Source: Cyclobacteriaceae bacterium (GTDB lineage Bacteria; Bacteroidota; Bacteroidia; Cytophagales; Cyclobacteriaceae). Taken from it: DNA of 64,000 nucleotides. The notes under the pieces were generated by a model, which was given only the letters and a program-made list of their open reading frames with translations, was not told the origin of the DNA and made no database searches. The stretch lies in contig JAEUUI010000013.1 of NCBI GenBank assembly GCA_016786585.1, forward strand, positions 18,692 through 82,691, given 5' to 3'. Positions 27,098-37,047 of this stretch are shown in pieces (positions within the stretch are counted from its first letter, which is position 1; every line of letters starts with the position of its first letter). Position numbers and translations under genes: made by a program.

Positions 27098-29053
27098 ATG
27101 GTGAACTTAAACATCTCAAAAATCCTCATAGCAGTGATCCTGACTCTCAATTGGCTGATTTGCGGGGCCCAAGTGACACTGTCAAAATATTACCAACCGG
27201 AGATGAAAGTGGCCAACAACGTAAAAGATCATTTGAAGGTTAGTTTTAAATGGACGATGAAGGGTACGTTACAGGCATTAATTAACGAAGGCATTAACCA
27301 ATTGGATGAAAACAATCTGGAAGTAGCAATATACAATCTCGACAAAGCAATTCACCAAGATTCTACCCTTTGGATGAGTTATTATTATCGGGGAATCTGT
27401 TTCAAAAAGGTTGGCGATTTTACGCGTGCCACGAGAGATCTTCAAAAGGCATCGCAGCTGAACAAGCAACTATGTGAATCCTACATAGAGATCGGTGAGA
27501 TGTACCTTGAAGAGAAAAAGTTCAAAGATGCGGCCGAACAATTTGTAGAAGCTATGGAAATAAATCCGAAGCGACCTGAAGCATATTTCGGAATGGCTAA
27601 CGTTTCCTTTCTAAATTCATCTTTAAACTCTTCTCGGGAATTATATAAGAAGTGTATTGCGCTAGACCCAAAATTTATTTCTGCTCATGTGATGCTTGGG
27701 ATGATCGAACTTGACCAGTTTAACCACAAGGAGGCTGTAACCGAAATTTCAAAGGCGATAGCAATCGACTCGACATATTCCGCTGCATATTTATGGCGAG
27801 CAATTGCTCATCTTGACAATAATGATCTGAAATCTGGTTTACGCGATTGGAATAAGCTAATTCAACTTAATCCGCAAAATGCTTTCTACACCATGATACG
27901 CGGCTTTATCAACATCGAAGCTGGGGATTTTGATAAAGCCTTTATTGATCTAAAGACTTACCTCAAAGCGGAAAAAGTAGATGAAGACAAGTTTGTAGGT
28001 GGACAAACAGTTCTTGACAAGCAAATTGATTTGCAGGCTGCCGGAAACTATTTAATCGCTACAGGTTACGGATTAAAAGACGATACGTTTTCGCATCTTA
28101 AAAGAGCCTTCTGTATGATGCTCGCAGGCGATAGTTGGCAGGCTTTTAAGGCATTAGAAGATGCTAATCAAATCGAACCCTCCTCTACTGCGTTTTTCCT
28201 GGGAGCGGTTAATTACGAACACGCTAACCGGCATTATGATGCATATGAAAGTTATGGACGTGCACTGGAGTTAGATAATGACATCTTTGATGCACACAAA
28301 AAGCGAAGCGTCTACCGCATGGAAATGGCCGACTGGAAAGGAGCGATAGAAGATGTTAATCATCTTTTTAGGCTCCAGCCTAATTCCCCGGTTGCACTCA
28401 GACTTCGCGGATTGGTGCGTGCACACCAACGTAAGAATATAGAGGCAATTGCAGACTTCAATGAATTTCTAAAAACAGATACGGCTGATCTGGAGGTTAT
28501 TCGTTGTCGATCGATATGCTACACGCTCCTAAATGATCGCGAAAATGCAATTCAGGACATTAACTGGATTTTGAGAAATAATCCAATGGATTGGGTACTC
28601 AATGATCAAATGGCTGATAATTGTCTCGTATTGAAAGATACCGCTAAAGCAATCTCGATTTTAGATTCTTACCTGCGCAGAAAGCCGGATGAGTATCAGC
28701 CATACTTCAAACTGTTGAGTATTATCATCAGTCAAAACCGTATAAATTTAGCAAAACCTCTCATGAGCAAATTGCGATCAATGCTACCAGGATCACTTGA
28801 ATCGACCGAACAATCAAAGATTTCATATTGGCTGGGAGTAATAGCGGTGGACGCAAGAGATTATAACACAGCACTGGCCCAATTCGATAAGGCTTTACAA
28901 GAGGATCAATACAATTTCGAAGCAAAGTACAAGCGAGGAGAGATGTTTGAAGCTTTAGGGGAGATCCAAAAGGCCAAGGCAGATTACAAAGACTTGGCTA
29001 AACAAGATTTTAGAGACGCAAAAGCTCGCCTTAAAGCGCTAGCCAAAAAGTAG
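27098..29053 (+). CDS. Exported tetratricopeptide repeat protein
   Basis: A 651-residue protein with an N-terminal signal sequence (hydrophobic 8-22, then GAQ). The body is almost entirely TPR helices: clear repeats near residues 55-155, 160-260, 330-470 and 560-650, with the usual W-LG-Y-A-F-A-P spacing (for example PKRPEAYFGMANVSFLNSS). No enzymatic domain is visible. Such proteins form scaffolds in the periplasm or at the outer membrane. The DNA looks AT-richer than the flanking prfC and dnaK, hinting at a different origin or weaker codon selection. It has no obvious operon partner apart from the small frame before it. Confidence 0.85.
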   Translation: MVNLNISKILIAVILTLNWLICGAQVTLSKYYQPEMKVANNVKDHLKVSFKWTMKGTLQALINEGINQLDENNLEVAIYNLDKAIHQDSTLWMSYYYRGICFKKVGDFTRATRDLQKASQLNKQLCESYIEIGEMYLEEKKFKDAAEQFVEAMEINPKRPEAYFGMANVSFLNSSLNSSRELYKKCIALDPKFISAHVMLGMIELDQFNHKEAVTEISKAIAIDSTYSAAYLWRAIAHLDNNDLKSGLRDWNKLIQLNPQNAFYTMIRGFINIEAGDFDKAFIDLKTYLKAEKVDEDKFVGGQTVLDKQIDLQAAGNYLIATGYGLKDDTFSHLKRAFCMMLAGDSWQAFKALEDANQIEPSSTAFFLGAVNYEHANRHYDAYESYGRALELDNDIFDAHKKRSVYRMEMADWKGAIEDVNHLFRLQPNSPVALRLRGLVRAHQRKNIEAIADFNEFLKTDTADLEVIRCRSICYTLLNDRENAIQDINWILRNNPMDWVLNDQMADNCLVLKDTAKAISILDSYLRRKPDEYQPYFKLLSIIISQNRINLAKPLMSKLRSMLPGSLESTEQSKISYWLGVIAVDARDYNTALAQFDKALQEDQYNFEAKYKRGEMFEALGEIQKAKADYKDLAKQDFRDAKARLKALAKK

Positions 29054-29100
29054 AAAACGGGCATTTTTACATCGTAAAATATACCTGCCTTTTAAAAACC

Positions 29101-29118
29101 TGCCAAACTGGCATTTTT
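29101..29118 (+). terminator. Short inverted repeat with T-run after the TPR gene
   Basis: TGCCA-AAC-TGGCA (29101-29113) is followed by five T. The stem has only five pairs, so termination would be weak. The right arm with its T-run (GGCATTTTTA, 29110-29119) also occurs 51 bases upstream at 29059-29068, so this may instead be part of the dnaK control region. Confidence 0.3.
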
Positions 29119-29135
29119 AGCTCCCAAAACCCCCT

Positions 29136-29164
29136 TGGCATAAGGATTGACAAATGGGTGTCAA
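29136..29164 (+). promoter_or_regulatory. Candidate regulatory/promoter element upstream of dnaK
   Basis: TGGCA (29136-29140), six bases, TTGACA (29147-29152), six bases, TGTCAA (29159-29164). The last two form an inverted repeat. TGGCA-N6-TTGACA is identical in layout to the element before grpE. TGGCA-N6-TTGA also comes close to a sigma-54 promoter (TGGCAC-N5-TTGCW) but lacks the C of the -12 element. Confidence 0.5.
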
Positions 29165-29182
29165 AGGAGAAATTTAAAAGAC

Positions 29183-31093
29183 ATGGGAAAAATAATTGGT
29201 ATAGACTTAGGAACAACCAACTCGTGCGTAGCCGTAATGGAGGGTAACGAACCAGTGGTTATTGCCAACAGCGAAGGCCGCAGAACAACGCCTTCCATCG
29301 TTGGCTTTCTTGACAACGGGAAAGGCGAGCGTAAAGTAGGTGATCCTGCCAAACGTCAGGCCATTACAAACCCGAAGAACACCGTACAATCCATCAAGCG
29401 TTTCATGGGTAAGAAATTTGCCGATGTAGACGGTGAGAAAAAAATGGTATCGTACCAGGTGGAAAGCGGTAATAACGACACCGTGCGCGTGCGCATTGGC
29501 GATCGTTTATACACCGCTCAGGAAATCTCAGCCATGATTCTTCAGAAAATGAAGAGTACGGCTGAAGACTATCTTGGAACAACCGTAACCGAAGCTGTCA
29601 TTACTGTGCCTGCATACTTTAACGATGCAGAACGCCAGGCAACCAAGGAAGCCGGACAGATCGCAGGCCTTGATGTGAAACGTATCATCAACGAACCTAC
29701 AGCTGCTGCGCTTGCTTACGGTTTGGATAAGAAAAACAAAGACATGAAAATCGCGGTGTACGACCTGGGGGGTGGTACATTCGATATCTCAATCCTCGAG
29801 CTGGGCGATGGCGTGTTTGAAGTGAAATCAACCAACGGTGATGTACACCTCGGTGGTGACGACTTCGATATGCGCATTATGAACTGGCTGGCCGATGAAT
29901 TCAAGGCTGATAAAGGTATCGACCTGCGTAAAGACCCAATGGCGCTTCAGCGTTTGAAAGAAGCTGCTGAAAAAGCGAAGATTGAACTTTCAAGCTCTAC
30001 GGAGACTGAAATCAACCTGCCCTATATCACTTCGGTAGACGGAGTGCCTGAACACCTCGTGAAAAAACTTTCACGTGCGAAGTTCGAGCAACTGGCTGAC
30101 GATCTGATCAAGCGTACACTCGATCCTTGTAAGAAGGCTTTGGCTGATTCAGGTTATTCTGTGGGTCAGATTGATGAGGTAATTCTTGTCGGTGGTTCAA
30201 CCCGCATTCCTCGCATCCAGGAAGAAGTTGAAAAATTCTTCGGCAAAAAGCCTTCAAAGGGTGTAAATCCGGATGAGGTAGTTGCAGTAGGTGCGGCAAT
30301 CCAGGGTGGTGTGTTAACCGGTGAAGTAAAAGATGTGTTGTTGCTTGACGTAACTCCACTTTCACTGGGTATTGAAACCATGGGCGGTGTATTCACCAAG
30401 CTGATTGAGTCTAACACAACGATTCCTTCCAAGAAATCTGAAGTGTTCTCAACGGCATCCGATAACCAGCCTTCTGTGGAAATTCACGTGCTTCAGGGCG
30501 AACGCGAACTTGCGCAGTATAACAGAACTATCGGCCGCTTCCACCTCGATGGAATCGCTCCGGCACAACGTGGTATTCCAAAAATCGAAGTAACGTTCGA
30601 CATTGATGCCAACGGTATTCTGCACGTATCTGCGAAAGATCAGGGCACCGGAAAAGAACAAAAAATCCGCATTGAAGCATCCAGCGGATTGACCGATGCT
30701 GAGATTCAGAAAATGAAGCAGGAAGCGCAAGCCAATGCTGAGGCTGACAAGAAAGAGAAAGAGAAGGTTGACAAAATCAACCAGGCTGATTCGCTGATCT
30801 TCCAGACTGAAAAACAACTGAAGGAATTTGGCGACAAGCTTTCTGAAAACAATAAAACTGCGATCAACAGCGCGCTGGAGAAACTGAAAGAAGCTCATAA
30901 GAGCCAGGATCTCACGGCAATTGATACGGCACTTGCCGGATTGAACAATGCTTGGCAGGCTGCTTCGCAGGAAATGTACGCTGCAAGCAATGGTGGTGCA
31001 CAGCAAGGTGCGGATACCAACCAGGCTAATAACTCGCAGGCTGACGGACAGACAACTGATGTTCCGTTCGAAGAAGTGAACGATAAGAAGTAA
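29183..31093 (+). CDS. dnaK: Chaperone DnaK (Hsp70)
   Basis: A 636-residue Hsp70. The ATPase domain starts [43 protein letters not shown] and [10 protein letters not shown] are the phosphate and adenosine motifs. The linker is [16 protein letters not shown] (about 385-400), then the substrate domain and a lid ending in a Gly/Gln/Asn-rich tail. The ATG at 29183 is chosen over a TTG at 29147 that lies in the control region; an AAAGGAGA sequence stands 12 bases before the ATG, an unusually good Shine-Dalgarno match for this group. It is not next to grpE-dnaJ but shares an upstream element with grpE. Confidence 0.98.
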   Translation: MGKIIGIDLGTTNSCVAVMEGNEPVVIANSEGRRTTPSIVGFLDNGKGERKVGDPAKRQAITNPKNTVQSIKRFMGKKFADVDGEKKMVSYQVESGNNDTVRVRIGDRLYTAQEISAMILQKMKSTAEDYLGTTVTEAVITVPAYFNDAERQATKEAGQIAGLDVKRIINEPTAAALAYGLDKKNKDMKIAVYDLGGGTFDISILELGDGVFEVKSTNGDVHLGGDDFDMRIMNWLADEFKADKGIDLRKDPMALQRLKEAAEKAKIELSSSTETEINLPYITSVDGVPEHLVKKLSRAKFEQLADDLIKRTLDPCKKALADSGYSVGQIDEVILVGGSTRIPRIQEEVEKFFGKKPSKGVNPDEVVAVGAAIQGGVLTGEVKDVLLLDVTPLSLGIETMGGVFTKLIESNTTIPSKKSEVFSTASDNQPSVEIHVLQGERELAQYNRTIGRFHLDGIAPAQRGIPKIEVTFDIDANGILHVSAKDQGTGKEQKIRIEASSGLTDAEIQKMKQEAQANAEADKKEKEKVDKINQADSLIFQTEKQLKEFGDKLSENNKTAINSALEKLKEAHKSQDLTAIDTALAGLNNAWQAASQEMYAASNGGAQQGADTNQANNSQADGQTTDVPFEEVNDKK

Positions 31094-31113
31094 TTGCTCC
31101 TTATATAAAATGA

Positions 31114-31141
31114 AAAACCCTGGCGGAAACGTCAGGGTTTT
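31114..31141. terminator. Terminator between dnaK and the convergent small gene
   Basis: AAAACCCTG (31114-31122) pairs with CAGGGTTTT (31133-31141) and the stem continues through a G-U and two G-C pairs to a GAAA tetraloop (31126-31129). A-run on the left and T-run on the right make it usable in both directions. Confidence 0.85.
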
Positions 31142-31162
31142 CTGTTTTAGGAGCATCGGAGG

Positions 31163-31450
31163 TTATCGGTCTTTCGGATTGATGGGCTTGTTAACAACGT
31201 GATAAACAACTTCGGGTTCACGCACTTGTGTGAGCTGGCTGACTGAAACATGTAGAACAACCGCATAAATGTTGAGGCGCTCCTCCGGAACTTCCGTAGG
31301 ATCACTGACCATAATAAACCGGTCGCGATTAAATATTTCCTGTGAGATACCGTATTGTTTCTCCAACAGCCTCCTGACGTCATCCACGGTAATGTGCCGG
31401 GGCTGAATGCTCAGGAAATGATTGATCTGATATTTAAACCTGATTTCCAT
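31163..31450 (-). CDS. Small hypothetical protein, divergent from XRE regulator
   Basis: A 95-residue cytoplasmic protein that I do not recognise. It begins MEIRFKYQINHFLSIQPRHI and has a helical middle (VDDVRRLLEKQYGIS) followed by beta strands (LNIYAVVLHVSVSQL). There is no signal peptide or membrane helix. It is transcribed away from the XRE-type gene, with 126 AT-rich bases between them, so the two are likely controlled together. Confidence 0.6.
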   Translation of the reverse strand: MEIRFKYQINHFLSIQPRHITVDDVRRLLEKQYGISQEIFNRDRFIMVSDPTEVPEERLNIYAVVLHVSVSQLTQVREPEVVYHVVNKPINPKDR

Positions 31451-31535
31451 ACCGGAAATAATAATTCACTAATCAGGATTAAAGTAATCAAAAACGAAAT
31501 AAATATACAATATAAACGCAATAACAGTTCCGGTA
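31450..31535. promoter_or_regulatory. AT-rich divergent control region with distant inverted repeat
   Basis: TACCGGAA (31450-31457, at the start of the minus-strand gene) and its reverse complement TTCCGGTA (31528-31535) stand about 70 bases apart in an otherwise AT-rich spacer. They could be paired operator half-sites for the divergent XRE regulator. No clear promoter match was found on either strand; TAAAATTG (31565-31572) is a one-mismatch -7 element before the regulator. Confidence 0.3.
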
Positions 31536-31576
31536 AAAACTGGATAACTACGCACTTTTTATTCTAAAATTGCGAG

Positions 31577-31915
31577 ATGCAACTTCATATCGGGAAAGAA
31601 ATTGAAAAAATATACCAGAATTCGGGAATGAAGCTGTCTGAATTCGCCAAAAGAATCAACACGAGTTCCAGAAACGTATATTCCATTTTTGCGAGACCCG
31701 AAATCAAAACCGACCAGCTTGCCAAGATCAGCGAAGTACTTCGGTTCAACTTCTTTTCACTCTACATGAACACCAAAAACAATCACGTAGCTGAACCGGA
31801 AGAAACCTATAACACTCCGAAAAGTAAAATCACGGTTACCGTTGAGCTTGACGGAAAGCAAAGCACGCTTGATGAACACATCCGGAAAATAACCGCGATT
31901 AACGAACTGTTGTAA
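31577..31915 (+). CDS. XRE-type helix-turn-helix protein
   Basis: A 112-residue DNA-binding protein. Residues 8-65 form a helix-turn-helix (IEKIYQNSGMKLSEFAKRINTSSRNVYSIF, with the turn near SEFAKRINTS), and the remainder is a short beta-helical tail (KITVTVELDGKQSTLDEHIRKI). It probably controls itself and the divergent 95-residue gene. Not obviously part of a toxin-antitoxin pair, because the neighbour has no toxin-like features. Confidence 0.8.
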   Translation: MQLHIGKEIEKIYQNSGMKLSEFAKRINTSSRNVYSIFARPEIKTDQLAKISEVLRFNFFSLYMNTKNNHVAEPEETYNTPKSKITVTVELDGKQSTLDEHIRKITAINELL

Positions 31916-32004
31916 GGTTCGTTTATTTCATTCTAATCCTAGTCAATCGTCTGTTTATTGTTGCACGTTCGCTAACTTGCGCGCTTGTTTAACAGCGTAC
32001 GCTC

Positions 32005-33327
32005 ATGGTAGTATTAAAGTTTGGCGGCACTTCAGTAGGCAAGCCTGAACGAATGAAAAAAATTGCTGACCTCGTGCTTTCCACGCCCGGTCAGAAGGTG
32101 GTTGTACTCTCAGCCTTATCAGGAACAACCAACACACTTGTTTCAATTGGCGATCATTTACTTGGCGGTAAACCGGATCTGGCCGAAAAAGAAATCGCTG
32201 CGCTCGAAAAACACTACGAGGCGTTTATTAAAGAACTATATTCATCAGAGGCGTTCCTGGCGATCGGACAGGAAACCGTAAGCCGCTTCTTTATTTTCAT
32301 CCGCCTGCTGGCAGCCGGACAATTCAATAATAAAAGTTACCGCGAATTGCTTGCACAGGGCGAGCTCATGTCAACCGAATTATTCTATCAGCACCTGCAG
32401 GAACGTAAAATCAATTCACGTTTGCTGCCCGCGCTTCATTTTATGTCTATCGATGAGAATGAAGAACCTGAACTTGAAAAGATTGAACAGCGCCTGAAGC
32501 CGCTGCTGAATTCATTGAAGAATATTGAGATCATTATCACCCAGGGATACATTTGCCGGAATCACCTGAATGAGATTGACAACCTGAAACGCGGAGGCAG
32601 TGATTATACCGCTTCGCTGATCGGCAGCGCGCTGCGGGCCGAAGAAATTCAGATCTGGACTGACATTGACGGCATGCACAACAACGATCCGCGCATCGTT
32701 AAAAAGACATTCCCGATTTCAGAACTTACGTTCGATGAAGCTTCCGAACTCGCATATTTTGGAGCCAAAATCCTCCACCCCTCCACCATTGTACCTGCAC
32801 AGAAGCATAGCGTGCCGGTTCGCTTAAAAAACACAATGGATGAAAAAGCTGAAGGAACGCTGATCAGCAACAAAGGAACCGAGGGAACATTTAAAGCGGT
32901 TGCCGCAAAAGACAACATCGTAATTGTAAACATCCGCTCTTCACGCATGCTAATGGCGTACGGCTTTCTGCGCAAGGTATTCGAAGTATTTGAACAGCAT
33001 AAAACACCGATCGACATGATTACCACTTCAGAAGTGGCCGTGTCGCTCACGATCGATTCTTCCAACAACCTCGACTCCATTGTAGCGGAGTTGAAAAAGT
33101 TCGGCACAATTGAAGTTGAAAAAAATCAAACTATCATTTGCGTGGTCGGGCACAATATCGGCCGGCAGAAAGGAATTCTGGAAAAGGTGTTCGGCTCACT
33201 GGCTGACGTTCCGGTAAAAATGGTTTCGTGCGGAGGAAGCAATAACAACATTTCTATTGTTGTGGAACCGTCATTCAAAGAAAAGGCCCTCATTGCACTG
33301 AATGAAGGCCTCTTCGGAATCAAATAG
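32005..33327 (+). CDS. lysC: Aspartate kinase (monofunctional)
   Basis: A 440-residue enzyme phosphorylating aspartate, first step to lysine, threonine, methionine and diaminopimelate. The N-terminal kinase motif is KFGGTSVGKPERM, and LKRGGSDYTASLIG plus WTDIDGMHNNDPRIV form the substrate and ATP sites. Two ACT domains lie at about 290-440, so feedback inhibition is expected. No homoserine dehydrogenase domain is fused. It converges on the thioredoxin gene with eight bases between stops. Confidence 0.95.
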   Translation: MVVLKFGGTSVGKPERMKKIADLVLSTPGQKVVVLSALSGTTNTLVSIGDHLLGGKPDLAEKEIAALEKHYEAFIKELYSSEAFLAIGQETVSRFFIFIRLLAAGQFNNKSYRELLAQGELMSTELFYQHLQERKINSRLLPALHFMSIDENEEPELEKIEQRLKPLLNSLKNIEIIITQGYICRNHLNEIDNLKRGGSDYTASLIGSALRAEEIQIWTDIDGMHNNDPRIVKKTFPISELTFDEASELAYFGAKILHPSTIVPAQKHSVPVRLKNTMDEKAEGTLISNKGTEGTFKAVAAKDNIVIVNIRSSRMLMAYGFLRKVFEVFEQHKTPIDMITTSEVAVSLTIDSSNNLDSIVAELKKFGTIEVEKNQTIICVVGHNIGRQKGILEKVFGSLADVPVKMVSCGGSNNNISIVVEPSFKEKALIALNEGLFGIK

Positions 33328-33335
33328 TTTATAAA

Positions 33336-34547
33336 TTATTGGACAACTTCTTTCAAAAGCTTTTCGGTTGAGGATACATCCTGGCCGGAAGCTTTTCCTA
33401 ATTCAATTGCTTTTTCGGCATAAAGCTTTGCATTCTTTTTATCACCGAGTTTGCTGTACAAGCTGGCTACTGTGTCGGTATTAGCGTACTCTTCACTCAT
33501 CTTAACAGACTGAAGCCCCCACCCGAGTGCCTTTTTCAAATACTCTGGATTGTCGATGCTTTCATAGAACGTCCACGCGATGCTGTTAAGCTCCATGGAA
33601 GAAACAGATGAGTTATTATCGTAATAAGCGATCGCTGCCTTAGCGAAACTATCCCAGTCTTTCGTGATGCGATAAATATTCATCGCAAAATTGCTCGACA
33701 GCTTCACCTGCTGTTCCGGTAAAACCTTTTTGAAGTAATCGTTCGCCTTCGCAATATATTCAGGCGCCTGTTCTTTTGTCATATCACGCTTAACGCCCAG
33801 ATCAGCATACGAACTTTGAAAAGCAACCTGGTACATCCGGTTGTTATATTGCTCTTTGCCACCCATTGATGCCTCAAACGCTGAAGCGTTCTTACGCATG
33901 AACTCGAAATTTGGGTCAGTTGCAGATCCTGTAAACTGGCTGATAAACTTCACGTTTTTCTCTTCCAGCAGATTTGATTGCGTTTTCAAATACGCTGCTC
34001 CAATCTCTTGTGCTTTTTTGTTGTCATACGCGCTTTGTGCAGCAAAGGCAGCATTATAAAGGAAGTCAGGATTTCTGTCACCGCCATCAAATTTTCTGAG
34101 CAGTGTTCCATATTGCTTATTCGGATCAAGCGCATTTGACGAAGCTGCAATGAACTTCGGTGTTTCCATTGATCCGACAACGCGGTGAACGAGGTTACCG
34201 TCACCATCAACATACAGATAGGTTGGGTATGCCTGCACATTGTATTTCTTGGCGATGTCAAGACCTTCACCTTTTTCCATATCGATCTTCGCGTTCACGA
34301 AGTTCTTATTGAAGTATTCACCTGCTTCAGCGGTTGGGAAAACATTTTTATCCATCCACTTGCAGGGTCCGCACCACGTGGTAAACGCATCAACAAAAAC
34401 ATATTTGTTCTGCTGCTTGGCTTTCGCCAGGATTTCAGCCCATGTTCCGGTTTCGAACTTAATGCCGGCAGCGCTTGCAGTTTCGATTTGCGCAAAGCTT
34501 GCTGTTACAGTAAACAGCACGACTAAGGTTATGAGGATTTTTTTCAT
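33336..34547 (-). CDS. Exported thioredoxin-TPR protein
   Basis: A 403-residue protein with a signal peptide (cleavage near ASFAQ). Residues about 28-150 form a thioredoxin fold with the redox motif WCGPC (in FTTWCGPCKWMDK) near residue 60. The rest is helical and TPR-like (for example the segment near 330-395 with SKLGDKKNAKLYAEKAIELGK). Periplasmic thioredoxins of this type reduce or isomerise disulfides; the TPR part may bind the substrate. Monocistronic. Confidence 0.87.
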   Translation of the reverse strand: MKKILITLVVLFTVTASFAQIETASAAGIKFETGTWAEILAKAKQQNKYVFVDAFTTWCGPCKWMDKNVFPTAEAGEYFNKNFVNAKIDMEKGEGLDIAKKYNVQAYPTYLYVDGDGNLVHRVVGSMETPKFIAASSNALDPNKQYGTLLRKFDGGDRNPDFLYNAAFAAQSAYDNKKAQEIGAAYLKTQSNLLEEKNVKFISQFTGSATDPNFEFMRKNASAFEASMGGKEQYNNRMYQVAFQSSYADLGVKRDMTKEQAPEYIAKANDYFKKVLPEQQVKLSSNFAMNIYRITKDWDSFAKAAIAYYDNNSSVSSMELNSIAWTFYESIDNPEYLKKALGWGLQSVKMSEEYANTDTVASLYSKLGDKKNAKLYAEKAIELGKASGQDVSSTEKLLKEVVQ

Positions 34548-34663
34548 ACTGATTTTTTTGGAATGCCTAAGATACCATTTTATACCCGAGCAGGGCAGGG
34601 CAAGCCGCTTTTCTCTGTCAGCGGCTAAATGCGTTTGTTAGTGGAAGGAAACTCCGGTTAACG

Positions 34664-35890
34664 CTAAACCAGCTGGGTGAGTGCGGTTTCGAACGAAGCC
34701 TGTGCGATGCCTGTTTTTGCACGATTCCGGGAATGTGTTTTTTCAAGCGCTCTGCGGATCGTTAACGAAATATCATCAAAGATCGATTGATCACTCATCG
34801 ATACTTCACTTTCCATGAAATGCGCGAATACACGGGCCATCCCACAGTTCGCAATGAAATCAGGAATAACAGAAAACTTCTGATCGGCATACAAGCCGGT
34901 TGGTCCGAAGAAAATCTCCGGGTCCGCAAACGGAACGTTCGCGCCACACGAAAATACCTCCAGCTTTGACGCAATCATCTGATCGACCTGCGCTTTAGTA
35001 ACCAAACGGGATGCCGCAGCCGGAATAAAAATCTCAAACTCCAGGTTCCAGATCTTTTCATTCACAACATTAAACGGCAGCATATCCTGTGACACCAGCT
35101 TGTTGCCGTTTCGGTTTATGACAAGGTCACGGACTTCCTCAAACGTATATCCTTTCTGATTGATCAATCCGCCTTCATGACTTACAATACCCACCACTTT
35201 TACACCAAGCTGCGCCAGGTAAAATCCTGCAGCTGCGCCAACATTACCCCAGCCCTGAACTACTGCACGCTTGCCCTCGAGTTTGCCGCCCCATAATTCG
35301 TAATAGTGTTTAACAGCCTGCGCGACGCCATAGCCCGTACACATATCAGCCACGGTATATTTCTTGGTAAGCGAGGGCGAAAACTTTTCATCTTCAATAA
35401 CTTTAATAACGCCCTGCCTCAACTGCCCGATACGATTTACTTTTTGTGCTTCGGTTGGTTTGAAGTGTCCGGTAAAAACACCCTCCTGCGGATGCCAGAT
35501 ACCCACATCTTCCGTGATGGGAATTACTTCGTGGATTTCATCAACGTTTAAATCTCCACCGGTACCGTAATAATATTTCAGTAATGGCATTACGGCTGCA
35601 TACCAGCGCTGCAACACGCCCGCCTTTCGCGGATCATTCGGGTCGAAATTAATCCCTGACTTCGCACCACCAATAGCGGGGCCTGATACCGTGAATTTTA
35701 CTTCCATGGTTTTCGCCAGCGATTCTACTTCGCGTTTATCAAGGCCTTTGCGCATGCGTGTGCCTCCGCCCGCAGCGCCTCCGCGCAATGAGTTTATAAC
35801 AACCCATCCCTCCGCTTCAGTTTCGGAATCTTTCCACTCAAAAACGATTTCCGGACGCTTGGTTTCAAACTTTTGAAGTAGCTCTTTCAT
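34664..35890 (-). CDS. Glu/Leu/Phe/Val dehydrogenase
   Basis: A 408-residue amino acid dehydrogenase that links an amino acid (probably glutamate) and its oxo acid with NAD(P). The substrate loop GGAAGGGTRMRKG near residue 36 is followed by GGAKSGINFDP with the catalytic Lys, and the dinucleotide domain has VVQGWGNVGAAAGFYLAQLG near residue 217. The family is certain; glutamate rather than leucine or phenylalanine as substrate is only likely. It lies 41 bases after the anmK stop on the same strand. Confidence 0.9.
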   Translation of the reverse strand: MKELLQKFETKRPEIVFEWKDSETEAEGWVVINSLRGGAAGGGTRMRKGLDKREVESLAKTMEVKFTVSGPAIGGAKSGINFDPNDPRKAGVLQRWYAAVMPLLKYYYGTGGDLNVDEIHEVIPITEDVGIWHPQEGVFTGHFKPTEAQKVNRIGQLRQGVIKVIEDEKFSPSLTKKYTVADMCTGYGVAQAVKHYYELWGGKLEGKRAVVQGWGNVGAAAGFYLAQLGVKVVGIVSHEGGLINQKGYTFEEVRDLVINRNGNKLVSQDMLPFNVVNEKIWNLEFEIFIPAAASRLVTKAQVDQMIASKLEVFSCGANVPFADPEIFFGPTGLYADQKFSVIPDFIANCGMARVFAHFMESEVSMSDQSIFDDISLTIRRALEKTHSRNRAKTGIAQASFETALTQLV

Positions 35891-35931
35891 GCAGAAGTAT
35901 TTTTCGGCCGCAAAGTAAAGGATTAACTGCG

Positions 35932-37008
35932 CTAAAAGCCAGCCATCACACCACCGGAACTGTCGCGTGATGCTCCCGTAACGCTTTTTAAACTATTCGC
36001 TTCATTGCGGATACGCAATACACCCAGGAAGGCAAACACAATAGCTTCTTTGAAATTGATGATTGCTTCATCGGGAATAACAAACGTGATGTCGTCTCCG
36101 GCCAGCTCAACCATGCGATAAATCAAAAATGAATTAAATGCACCGCCACCCGAACACAGCACAGTTTTGCCCTTTCCATATTTTTTTATGGCCGTAACTA
36201 TTTCCGCTGCAGCGGATTCAGTAAAGGTTCGAAGCTTATCGGCTGTGGAGATTTTTCTATCGTCAAGCAGTTTTTTGATTTTAGCTTCAAATAATTCACG
36301 CCCCAGCGAAGGTCGCTTGGCATGCGTTGAAGCATAAACCTGGTTGAGTCTCTTCAACAGTGAGCTGTTGATTTCCCCTTTCGCTGCCAGCGCTCCGTCT
36401 GCATCGAACTTTTTGTTCATGCTTTGCGCGAGGTAGTTCAGACCCATGTTTAAAAAGCACACATCGTACGCAACTCTTTCTTTCTTATGATCGAGTGACA
36501 GATTTGCAATACCGCCCAGGTTTAAGCAAACATCGTATTCATGAAACAACAGCTTGTCGCCTACCGGCACCAGTGGTGCACCCTGGCCGCCATACAAAAC
36601 ATCGAGACTGCGGAAATCATATATAACGGGAAATGATGACGCTGCATGAAGCGCATTGCCATTACCAAGCTGATAGGTAAACTTATTTTTTGGCTGATGA
36701 AAAATGGTGTGGCCGTGTGACGCAATGAAATGCAGGCCTTCGATTTTATGTTTTTTGATAAATGACTCACAAAGTTTTCCAAGATAACTTCCATACTCGG
36801 CATCCAAGGCCAGCAACTTCTCCGCAGAAAGTGTGTGAGCATTCTTTAATTTATTGCTCCATGTCGATGAATATGAAATTGTTTGAGCCGCTTCCAATTC
36901 AAACGACCAGCCGGTGTCGTAACGGAATGTACAATACGCAATGTCGACACCATCCAGCGAGGTTCCCGACATCAATCCAATCACTTTATAAAGTTGGCTT
37001 GAATTCAT
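35932..37008 (-). CDS. anmK: Anhydro-N-acetylmuramic acid kinase
   Basis: A 358-residue sugar kinase that opens and phosphorylates 1,6-anhydro-MurNAc during recycling of cell-wall peptidoglycan. The N-terminal GLMSGTSLDGVDIAY carries the phosphate-1 loop; FIASHGHTIFHQP, LNLGGIANLS and LCSGGGAFN are further family signatures. The gene is divergent from coaX, with 39 bases between the two starts. Confidence 0.94.
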   Translation of the reverse strand: MNSSQLYKVIGLMSGTSLDGVDIAYCTFRYDTGWSFELEAAQTISYSSTWSNKLKNAHTLSAEKLLALDAEYGSYLGKLCESFIKKHKIEGLHFIASHGHTIFHQPKNKFTYQLGNGNALHAASSFPVIYDFRSLDVLYGGQGAPLVPVGDKLLFHEYDVCLNLGGIANLSLDHKKERVAYDVCFLNMGLNYLAQSMNKKFDADGALAAKGEINSSLLKRLNQVYASTHAKRPSLGRELFEAKIKKLLDDRKISTADKLRTFTESAAAEIVTAIKKYGKGKTVLCSGGGAFNSFLIYRMVELAGDDITFVIPDEAIINFKEAIVFAFLGVLRIRNEANSLKSVTGASRDSSGGVMAGF

Positions 37009-37047
37009 ACTTTTGAAAATCGTTACATCAACATAACCAAGGCATAC

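Noticed and set aside
29136..29164. A sigma-54 promoter call for dnaK and grpE.
   Set aside because: TGGCA and TTG are correctly spaced, but the highly conserved C of the -12 element is A in both, and the ppiD copy has no TTG at all. A different factor is more likely, so it is reported only as an element of unknown type.
30449..31156. A 235-codon minus-strand open frame across the 3' half of dnaK.
   Set aside because: Antisense to a conserved coding region with no domain similarity; long antisense frames are common in genes of this composition.
31163..31915. A toxin-antitoxin system formed by the 95-residue protein and the divergent XRE-type protein.
   Set aside because: The genes are divergent rather than in one operon, and the 95-residue protein has no toxin-like motif (RelE, HipA, Fic or HigB type).
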